This document shows, piece by piece, positions 54,760 through 64,000 of a stretch of DNA of 64,000 nt. The stretch lies in contig JARUPZ010000021.1 of NCBI GenBank assembly GCA_031213475.1, positions 3,362,545-3,426,544 on the forward strand, given 5' to 3'. The notes beneath the pieces were generated by a model. The model searched no databases. It worked only from the letters and a program-made list of their open reading frames with translations, and was not told where the DNA came from. The position numbers were made by a program, and so were the translations under genes. Numbering within the stretch: position 1 is the stretch's first letter; each line of letters begins with the position of its first letter. This stretch comes from Nereocystis luetkeana (Eukaryota > Sar > Phaeophyceae > Laminariales > Laminariaceae).

Positions 54760-56210
54760 GGGGAACGGTCCCGGTATTTTGGCGGTTTGCCGCCGATTCT
54801 GTAGTTAGCCCCTGCCGTTGCCGCCAATTTATGAAAAACTGCCTACCGCTAGAAATATACCGACGTACCAGGCATTGGGATTGCGTTACTGCCGAAACAA
54901 TACCGCCATTGAATTCCGTATATACCGTGTACCGCCGTCATAATACCGCCAACTCTCGATACCGTCCAGAAAGTACCGCCAACTCTCGATACCGCCCGGA
55001 AAGTACTGCTAACTCTCGATACCGCCCAAAAGGCACAACTTTGGATACCTCCCAAAAAGTACCGGGCTTTCTTTTCGTGTTCCGTGTCCCGTGTTCTGCA
55101 TGTTCGGTGTTCGATGTTCGGTGTTCGGTGTTCGGTGTTGTGTGTTCAAAATATAAAAATATGCGTATGTGGTTCTTTGGTTTTTTTCCGGTTCCTTTTC
55201 GGTAGAATCTATTTGTAGCCGTGTGAACGAAGAGAGAGACCCCACGCCATGCCCCCACACATCTGCCCACACCACGCTCAGCCGTGGAGCAGCAGAACAA
55301 CGAGCGGAGTAGAGGGGATTCCAAGTAAGTGCTGCTATTACGGGGCACCATAGTAAAAAGAACCAAATATTGTTAGTAAAACTAGGCATTTGTATAGTTG
55401 TTTGTGTACCATAGGTCCTATTCACTATGGTCCCCCGTAATAGTAGTACTGTAGATTCTGGGGCTGCTGATAGTGTAGTGGCTGAGTCTGCTGCTTCGTC
55501 ACCCCTGATTCCGACGATCCGGTAGTTGAGGGTGAGCCGGCGGACGCTGCAACCCCAACACGATGCGCGAACCACGATCAGCAGCAGCAACAACAGGCCA
55601 TTTGAGGTCAGACTCGAGTCGTCTATTCACGGCAGGAAGACGTTGACAGCTTGGTGTTGGGGGGTTTGTGAGTAGATTCACCCCGAGCATCAACAACAAA
55701 AACGTTGTGTGCATGGTGTAAAGAGAAAGAATGGGACTAATCGCAGCCCTCTCATGTAGCAGTGGGAGCCAGCAGAGGGCAAGAAGAAAGGGCGGGAACA
55801 GCTGGCATGATGACCACCAACATCAAGAGCAAGCATCTCGACCTGTACGAAAAGGCCATGAAAGGCGTTTCGCCTACCGCCAAAACTATACCGGCGTGTT
55901 GTAATACCGTCGAAGCATTACAGGATATTTTGTATTACCGTCTACCGCCAACATATATATCGCCATGTTGCATTACCACCGAAGCAACGCCACCACATTT
56001 TTGTCTATACCGTCTATCGCCGAAACAATTCCGAAAAAAACAAAAAACTGCCCACCACAAAAAAAATACCGCCATGATGCATTGCCGCCGAACGAGTACC
56101 GCCAAATTTTGCAATACCTCCTACCGCCAAAGTCGGTACCACCAAAGAACGAAAAACCACCAACCGCCGAAACAAGTACTGTCGCACTGCAATACCGCCC
56201 CGTCTGAGTC
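54760..56210. repeat. TACCGCC-rich region with tandem and heptamer repeats
   Basis: 54946-55045 holds three to four ~30-bp units of TACCGCCAACTCTCGA type. 55083-55145 is a TGTTCGG-type heptamer run. 55870-56210 again repeats ATACCGCC/TACCGCCAA words. No coding frame was supported. Confidence 0.65.
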
Positions 56211-56379
56211 CACCCAATCCAACGCTAACGCCCTTAATCCTGGAAAAAACGAACGATACAGGTTTTTCCCTCGGCTGCGAAGCCCCATCAGACAGAAACA
56301 TTTTAGCGAAAACTAGAGGGTTCTTACCCCCATCGGAGCACCCATGTCTCACAACGTCTGTGCCCCACCCCTCCTCTTC

Positions 56380-57410
56380 CTGCGCGAAGGTTTCGCCGAC
56401 CCGTGCAGTCTCGTCCTACGCTCCCCTGAATCCTTGCTTCGTTGGGGTAGCAGCATGTCGTCCGTGACGGTCGCATCATCGAGGAATTATTTATCGGTCA
56501 TGTTCAGCACCGCTGTAAGAAACAAGTGCAAACAGTAGTGGCGCGAGGGAAAGCCCCTGCCGAAGGCCCTGCTTCATACTTGACAGATCACAGTCCTCGC
56601 CAACCATCCGGAGATGCGCACAACCTTGCTTACCGTCATCGTGTATTTGGCGGTTGGCCGCGAAAATTCTCGGTGGTATACCAAATCGGGCTAGAGAGAG
56701 GTTCTACGATGGAGGTTCACCCCAAATTTTCCAAGCCTCCTCACTTCAGCGAAAATCAAATTGCGTCCCGATGAAGAATCCCATGGCCCAAAACAAGATT
56801 TTTCGAAACAAGATTGGCACTCCGACGATTTTGGATCGAGGAACCCCGCCATTCAGAAAAATATTTCAGCGGAGATGTGCTACCTCTATCGTAGAACGCG
56901 TCTAGAACAGTCCACAGGGTATGGTTCGGTCAATGGAATCGTTTTCTTTGGTGAAGTCAATGAAACACGTGTACAAGGGGGTGTCCTTCTTCCTGGCCAG
57001 CTCCTGCAGGCGTCGCGCCATGAACATCATATCGACCGCCGGGCGCCGCTGTCTAGTGCTACACATGGTTCCTCTGGCATGATGACTTCCCAACCTCAGC
57101 ACTTACTTAGCCACAAAGGCGCCCCGTGATATTTGCCAGCGTCCACCACAAAAACAATGCGTCGATAGTTTACAGACTCCGCTCCTGCGAAGCGTGGCAT
57201 TATTCCGTCGACAAGCACTACCCCCCATCTCTACGAAGCGACAATGATCGTGGAACGCTTGCGGGTTGTCCGGGTCCTCCCCGTCAGCCAAGACCTTCAG
57301 GAATTCAGTTGGGAAGCCCAACCGCCTTGCGGTTCGCCAACACCCAGCTAACTGTGTCTACTCCGTACATTGACGGGATGTTCATCAAGTGGCCTGCGAG
57401 TGTAGCGTAA
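56380..57410 (-). pseudogene. LINE-type reverse transcriptase remnant
   Basis: The minus strand at 57102-56905 reads AVDMMFMARRLQELARKKDT then PLYTCFIDFTKENDSIDRT, the RT fingers/palm region of non-LTR retrotransposons, where the expected pattern is FIDLTKAYDSVDR. Further along (about 56535-56400) FLTAVLNMTDK corresponds to the region before the YADD motif. Stops and shifts are present, and about 350 bases between the two blocks are unrecognised. Confidence 0.75.
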
Positions 57411-59545
57411 ATTGGTTCACGACAGTCGGGTCCAGGGTCAGCGATTTTGGTGTTTTAATATTTTATTAGAGGGCCTCAACCAGCGCTCTCGGATGAGGGC
57501 ATCGCCCGGCAGCCTTTCGTCTCCTTCGCTCCTTAACGTAGCGAATGAAGAGACCATATTTCCTTTTACATACCGGTACATCCCCTTGAGGTTTAGGAAC
57601 AAGCCAAACTGATCGCCTTGTCAAGAGACCCGTCCAGTTGGCTAAGACCTCATCCCCGGCTGCCGCCCTCGGGCGTTAAAGCTGGTTGGCGGCCACAACC
57701 AAGTTTCTTCGCAGACTACGACCGCTCGGGGCAGCGAGTGGCCGTTTGCTCGCGTCTGCTCCCTACTTCCACCTCGCATGCATCTCTTCTTTAGCCTGAA
57801 CGATCGCACACCAACCCCTCGAAGTTTGCTTGGGCTTAATAGCAGGCGCTACAGCAGGTTCGACACGGTCGACAACAAGGTATCGGTCAGCACCGCATCC
57901 ATATCGCCGACGCTACGGTAGTATGAGCGGGAAGGGACGTCCGTTTGTTTGACGAAAAAATGGTATGTTATCCCTTTAGGACATACTCCAGGTGGAAAAC
58001 GTGTCGAAAACAACGCGAGTGGCGATTGAAGGGCCGGCCATGCAAAGCAACCCGGGCTGCTGTGGGTAGGGTAAAGTAGATGGAGCACTCGAACATCACC
58101 CCGAGGAGTTCCAGGAGACGCGCGCTCAATGTCGCCACTTGTACGGCGCTTTAACCGTGAAAAAATGGTTAATGCAATCAATCACTGCTGTCATCTGTTC
58201 CATCGATATATCTTAGCCCCAATGAGGTTCAGGCCTGGTCTCTTATACTTGGTTTTATTCCATCTTTCTTTCTTGTCTCTTTCTTCTTCCAACTCATTGT
58301 GCTCACCCTTTTTCTCTACTTCTCTTAGTCGCGTCTCTGATCCGGGGTCACATAGCAAACTCTTTCGCTCTTCTTCTTCCTCCCCCCCCCCAACTACGGT
58401 TCGTGGCTTTCATTTTTCATCGCGAGAATACTTCAGTCCTTTCTTCTCTCGTCAACAAACGTCGAATTGCGCCTACCCACGCCACTAGGCGCACTCAGCA
58501 GTGGATGCATTTCCTTTTTGCAAACATGTTCACAATATCACAACCTGGGATTCGAACTCGAGGATCAACTGGGTAGCATTCGAGGGCAACCACTAGACCG
58601 CCAGGGCCACCGGCCTGGAGATCCCGGTCCGTCGCCAACGGTCGTAGATCAATAGCCCGCCGTCCCCCAGTATACCCTTTCCAGTGATTCGGCTCAATAC
58701 GATCGAAGAGGCGAATACATGCGACAGCGAGTGTGCGGTCCGACTCGCGCCCTTCCTCGGGTTGGCGTAGCACTGTGGCATGGCGAACGAACTTTACTGA
58801 CTGATGCTACAGCAGGGGGGGTCGCTATTAAGTTCTAAAACAATCAACCGCTCAGGGCCACTCGGTCGAGTGAGTAATGTATCATCCATATATTTTGCGG
58901 GTCTCTAGCTTATAAGATTATCTCTTTCGCGACATGCACCGAGACGGGATTGTTTGACTCTCTTCGCCGTCGCAATGTTTGTTTCACTACATACATTCGG
59001 ATCGGGTACAGAACCATTCGCCCGAGTGGCATAAACTCGGTATAAAAATGGGGGTAGCTTCCCTACCGTCGGTACACCTTCCCTACCGTCGGTACACCTT
59101 CCCTCTGGTTTACCGACAAGAGCATTCACGTTCATCAGGATATTATGGAGGTGATCCTCACTGGGGACCCCGTGGCCCTCATGTTGTCAGACTCTTTCCG
59201 AAATGCTCCTTCTCGCGGGTTGGTGTATATTTGGTGGAGGCGTAGTCTATCCCACGAGAAAGTAACGACACAACAACAGTAGATTTTCCCCGAAGTTGGA
59301 CGCGAAGCTCATCGGTTTGGATGCACTGGTGCGCCCCCCCCCACGAGGCAAACGTTCAGTCGGGTCCACCCCGTGGGTTCACTTCTTCGCGAGATTGCCA
59401 CCACCCGTCCTAGACCAGAGTCATGAAATACTACGTAGGTTCATCACGTCTAGTCACTAGGAGCCCTATGGTACAGAGATGTATAGTCTCTATAGTTGAT
59501 ATGTGGGTCCTCTAGGGGTGATTTCAATGCGGAGGTTTTTGGCTG
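57411..59545. other. No gene recognised
   Basis: Includes a tRNA-like stretch at 58545-58625 (minus strand: A-box-like TGGCGGTCTAGTGG, B-box-like GTTCGAATCCC, but no consistent cloverleaf) and a short tandem duplication CCTTCCCTACCGTCGGTACA near 59060-59105. Confidence 0.4.
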
Positions 59546-59549
59546 TCTC

Positions 59550-60990
59550 ACGGAAGCGCTACGCAAGCATCCTTGAAGCACCTTGGAAACATCATGGAGG
59601 CATGAAATCTCCTAGGAGGTACCACGGAAGTCCCATGGATGTCCCATGGGAATCCTCTAAGAAGCAGCACTGAAGCACCATGGGCGTCCCCATGGAATGC
59701 GGGTGATCTCATGGTTTCCCCATGGGAAGCCCCCATGGAAATCTCTATGGAGATCGCCATGGATGTCCCAACGGAAGTCCGTACGGAAACACTGTGCTTC
59801 CATGTTAGTCCCATCGAAACCCACGGAAGCACCATGGAAGTCCCACGGAGGCACCATGGGATCCCCATGGAAGTCCCGTGGGTTTCTTCATAGGATCTTC
59901 ATGGAAGCCCCCATGGACGTCTTCGTGGGACCCTTTTCGTCCATAGAAGCACCATGAAAGCCCCCATCGAATTCCCCATGGAATCCCCATGGAAGTCCCA
60001 TAAAGACATCTCCTCGGAAGCCTCCGTCGAAGTACTGTGCCTCCTTGGACTCTGGAAACAGCATGGGAATCCCCATGGAATCATTGTATTCCACGAAAGT
60101 ATCATGGAAACCCAATAGAATTCCCACATAGAAGAACCATGGAACTCCTTTTGGAAGCACTGTAGTTCCATCGAGGTCCCCGACAAAAAATCCACATGGA
60201 ATTCCCCGTGGAAGTCGCCATGGACGCAACATGGAAGTACCCATGGATAAAGGGTATTTCCATGAATTTCTCACGGAGCTTCCCATGGAACTTCCCATGG
60301 AAGTCCCGATAATAGTCTACATCGAGGTAACACGTAAGCATCATGGAGCCTCCCATGGACGCACGGTGTTTGCACGGTGCTTCCAAGGTGCTTCTATGAG
60401 GATTTTTTCGTGACCCTCGTGGAACTTCCATCTTCCATGCCAGCACAGCAGTGTCTCCGTGGGGAATTCCATTAGACTTCCATTGAAACACAGCGCGTCC
60501 ATGAGAACTTGCATGTGGTGCTTCCATGGTGCTTCTATGATGCTTCCATGGTGCTTCTATGATGCTTCCATGGTGCTTCTATGGTGCTTCCATGGTGCTT
60601 CTTCTATGGCTCTACTTCCATGATGCTCCCATGTTACTTCCACGGGGCATGGCACTCAGCGTTCCATGGGGATTTTCATGGGGAATTCCATGGTGCTTCC
60701 CCTTCTATGGGACTTCCTTGGTGCTTTCATGGAACTTCCAGGGGAATTTCATGGAAGTGCAGTGCTTTCATGAGGGATTTCATGGGGGGGGGTTTTCGTG
60801 GTAGATTCATGGGATTTCCTGGCACTTTCATGGAAACACGTTGCTTCTATTGGGACTGCAGTTATTCCATGGTGAGTTCCATGCTGTTTCCGTGATAGGG
60901 TCGTGGTGCTTTCGTGGAACGAAGATATTGCTTCCACGGGGGCTTCCATCGCGCTTCTGCGATGCTTCCATGGCGCTTTCATGGTGAGTC
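59550..60990. repeat. CCATGG repeat array that switches strand
   Basis: From about 59550 to 60400 the plus strand is built of variants of CATGGAAGTCCC/CATGGAAGCACC. From about 60430 to 60990 it is built of the complement (TTCCATGGTGCTTC). Units are about 15 bp and heavily diverged. No strand gives a credible protein, although Met/Pro/Trp/Gly-rich frames stay open by composition. Confidence 0.85.
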
Positions 60991-60994
60991 CACG

Positions 60995-63900
60995 GTAGGA
61001 TGCCTCCATGTAGTATTAATAGTGTTCTATAATAGCGGCAGTGAGTGGGAGAAATACAAACAAAAGTACATCACCAGCCTCTCTTCTCCGTTCGCTACAA
61101 GATCCATGCTTTCCGCGGCGGCGGTGGTGACACGACACTGCTTACCAGTACGGCTGCGTTGAAAAACCGGAAGAGGAAACGTTCCGTTAGGTCAGCGATA
61201 GAGCAAGGTCAACGCCACACTCGTCGGCGAGCTCTGGCACGTGCTGGGGGCTACGCAGGCCCGAGCCCCACCCCGGTCGGGGAGAAGCCGAGAAGTGACA
61301 CGTATATATGGTTTGTTGTAAGCGTTAGGGGGATATGTGTAGCGTGGCGAGAAAAAAACACACCTCGCGCGTTTGTGCATCCGACATCTTCTAGGCAAGG
61401 TTGCAATTTTAATACTGTATCTGGTAGAGACATGCTGGGGTCGTAAACTAGGGGTCTCGCTCCTCTCCGCTTGCGCTACAAGCGCGCTTGTTCGATGTGT
61501 AGGCCTTTGGGTGTATTGGTTCCTATCTATGCAGTATACGAGGGAACCCGTAGAACAATCTACAGCACTACCAGGTACCAGGCATACATTGGTTTCAATT
61601 TCGCCACACACCTGCTTACTATTAATACGCGCTGCACTTCGCACCTATCAAGCACACAAATACCAGTATTAATAGTAGCAAGCGGTTGCGTATACAACAA
61701 AGCATTCAATGTACAACCGACGCGAAGGAGGTATGCGGTGTGCATACGACGTGCAACGCGCCATACCGTACTCTGTAAATCAAACCATGTTCTTTTTATT
61801 ACCGATTTCAACCGCTTTGTCGGGCTTGGCCTTCAGCAAAACACGCGAAACTGACCAATCGTTTTTATGGTCCGCAGCGATATTGCACTGCTGTTGTGGT
61901 ACTGCATAGTAGTATAGTAGTACTACTGCAGAATCCATTGCAATGCGAAACCGAATCCTGCTTTTTACGGGCGGACACGCTTGAGCTTTGCAGTAGACCG
62001 CCTCCAAGGTGGAGGTGTTGCTGCACCGCTTATTACCTCCTCCGTGGGCGTCTGGATTGCGCGTGCAGGATTTGAGCGTGTTTCGGTCGTGATCTTGGGT
62101 CTTGGATCTTTGATCTTGGATCTAGGGTCTTGGATCTAGGGTCTTGGGTCTTGGGTCTTGGGTCTTGGATCTTGGATATTACACTCTTTACCACGACAAC
62201 GCTAATATATATGTCAGGAGACGGCACTTTAACCCCTTGGCGGACGGCATTTTCCCGTATTTTTACCTTGACAGACGCCAAACTGCTAGGTTTTAGTGTG
62301 GGATACTCGGATTAACACCCTTGACCGATGCACGTTTTCCCTTGACTGGCCCTCTCCTGACATATTTGCGACAACGTACTCGTATAACGTGTGTGTGTTC
62401 TTCACATGACACCGTGTTTTCTACCCGTCGATAGCATACGATATAACAATCTATTCTCTGTTGATCACGGACTATATATTTAGTAATTACAGGCACCGTA
62501 CGTGCAGCAGTAGTAATGCTACCACTAATAATGTCGTAACAACACTCATCACTGCACTATTGTTGTACTGGTAACACGTCAAAACCTTCACGAAACCGAC
62601 CCAGCCCCCGACAAAAACACGCCTACACAAGTAGATCGAATCTTATGTATCCACCACGAAGAGGACCGAGGCGCCGGACTTCAGAACGAAAGGTGGTCGG
62701 GGAATCGACGCCTTGATGTGGCCTACCCGTTCGTCGGCGGTCAAACAGACCTATTGGATCAAGCGTTTGTGATAATACTGTTAATAATGTGTGCTTCCAG
62801 CTGCCGTCAAGAGGAAACGAGACAAATCAAGCTTTCGGACACCGTCATCAGCTGATCGAGGGCCGCCAAAGGTAAGAGGGCGAAGGCCGGGCGACGCGAC
62901 TCAAGAAACAACAACAGTAGTACTCGAGCCAGGTTGCACATAAAAGCCGTTGCGTTTCACGGTGAATCTTGGGCACCATAACGCATCGGGCGTGTGCAGG
63001 GACGATGCAGCAGTAACTCAGTTACAGTTGTAGTTCCAATTCCCCGCCTGGGCTCGCCCTAACTCCATCCAACGCTGTAGGTAGCACGATAGTAGAGTGC
63101 AGAGGGTCGCTTCACGTCGAATGGTTAGCCCTATACCGGCGATGTAGCGGTGCCTGGCGTGATGTACGTTTCGATTCTGCAAGGCAATGCGGTTTTCAAC
63201 ACACACCACCAGTAGACATATATCTTGAGCATATGGATGGCTTACAGGTAGGTGGGCCGCTGCAGCCTGCAGCAGTTAAAACATTCATGTATCCAGGGTG
63301 AAAGGACAATTATGTGATTTATCTCATGTTTTTGTTTGCGGCGAAGCCATCTAGCGCAGGACCTGGTTGCGGCACGCGTCTTTATGAGGCCAGCATGTGC
63401 TGAGGGCCCGTTTGGTTTGACGCTGTATAATCATTGCACCATATATATATGCATACAGTATTACCCATATCTACACATAAATATCCTATCAGGCATTACA
63501 TATATATGTCTTCCTTTCCCAGGAGGTGCATTCTGTCAAGATCACCCCATCACAACGTGATGAAGCGAATGTACGAAAAGAAATCCAGTGCTTCTTTATA
63601 TTATTCTTAGCTCTCAGGAGCATCCGTTTTACACGCCCACCCGCTACCCGCCACCTTTGGCAAGCTACGATCGGTGTAATAGCGTTGGTCTGTCGCGTGG
63701 TGGGTGCCCACACCAAACGGAACAATACCTGTATTCCACTGTATGTACCAGGTATATATTAATAGTAAGAAAACACTAACTACAGTGTGAGAAAGCCAGG
63801 GTCACATTTATTTACGGGAAAACAAGGAGTTCTGCTGCTGTAGAGTCTCTTTGCCGAAGATAGTGTAGAACGCGAGCGAGCGTTGTTAGTCAAGATTCCC

Positions 63901-64000
63901 AGCCCGTACCAGCCAATCATATACATAATAACCGGTACACTGTTGTGTTTGATGTTTTCAGAGCAACTGCCTGCAGGCTTGTATGTATGTATGCAATTGT
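60995..64000. other. Right end: no gene recognised
   Basis: Holds a heptamer minisatellite at 62085-62180, two TACCAGGTA motifs (61569, 63745) and AT-rich microsatellites. A minus frame near 62700-62650 (FVLKSGASVLFVVDT) faintly resembles gene B exon 3 but has no matching splice sites. Confidence 0.4.
62085..62180. repeat. TCTTGGG/TCTTGGA heptamer minisatellite
   Basis: About a dozen imperfect 7-bp units, including TCTAGGG variants that recall telomeric repeats. Confidence 0.9.

Noticed and set aside
58545-58625. tRNA gene on the minus strand
   Set aside because: A- and B-box-like words are present, but acceptor and T stems do not pair; at most a SINE head.
59548-60527. Met/Trp/Gly-rich frames such as MGIPWCLRGTSMVLPW
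   Set aside because: Translation of the CCATGG array; open in several frames on both strands and interrupted irregularly.

Overview
The window is nuclear DNA from a eukaryote. Short protein exons are bounded by GT/AG splice sites, introns reach several kilobases, there are no operons or ribosome-binding sites, and most of the sequence is retrotransposons, small inverted-repeat elements and microsatellites. The best guess is a stramenopile, probably a brown alga: the host gene encodes a secreted protein built from Chlamydia-type polymorphic outer membrane protein (POMP) repeats, a family known to be expanded in brown algae, and the window also carries copia-type, Ty3/gypsy-type and LINE-type remnants. 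This assignment is inference; no rRNA, organelle or diagnostic gene is present.

Layout. 1-6022: a decayed, partial copy (gene A) of the POMP-like gene on the minus strand, its introns filled with a long hairpin, microsatellites and a tRNA-headed short element. 6023-9958: no recognised gene; a second copy of the tRNA-headed element at 8773-9166. 9959-16805: a young, complete copia-type LTR retrotransposon (element 1) with nearly identical LTRs, a 5-bp target duplication and one in-frame UAG between integrase and reverse transcriptase. 17326-17577: a Harbinger-like MITE, followed by a tRNA-Ser-like sequence. 18.7-20.0 kb: a two-copy dispersed repeat. 20.9-30.4 kb: an old copia element (element 2) carrying a nested, internally deleted LTR element (element 3, 22013-25947) and an inverted extra copy of its own gag. 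31.0-33.0 kb: a degraded Ty3/gypsy pol on the minus strand. 33-39.3 kb: small repeats, a long-TIR element at 34.6-35.3 kb and a three-unit tandem repeat. 39.8-52.0 kb: the better-preserved POMP-like gene (gene B, minus strand, at least 14 exons). 53-64 kb: microsatellites, LINE reverse-transcriptase remnants, a TACCGCC-rich stretch, a large strand-switching CCATGG repeat array at 59.55-60.99 kb, and unrecognised sequence.

The host gene shows a modular plan. A signal-peptide exon is followed by N-terminal exons and then a run of about 66-93-nt exons, each encoding one POMP repeat and nearly all beginning and ending in phase 2, so repeats can be gained or lost without breaking the frame. Genes A and B share exons 1-5 with the same boundaries and phases, but A has lost a splice acceptor and carries a frameshift with a stop.

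The strongest unexplained signal is the 9-mer TACCTGGTA/TACCAGGTA. I counted at least 36 exact copies, against about 0.5 expected by chance, spread over the non-LTR parts of the window and sometimes in tandem with a 7-bp period. Three LTR insertions of clearly different ages give a relative time scale: element 2 oldest, element 3 intermediate, element 1 youngest.
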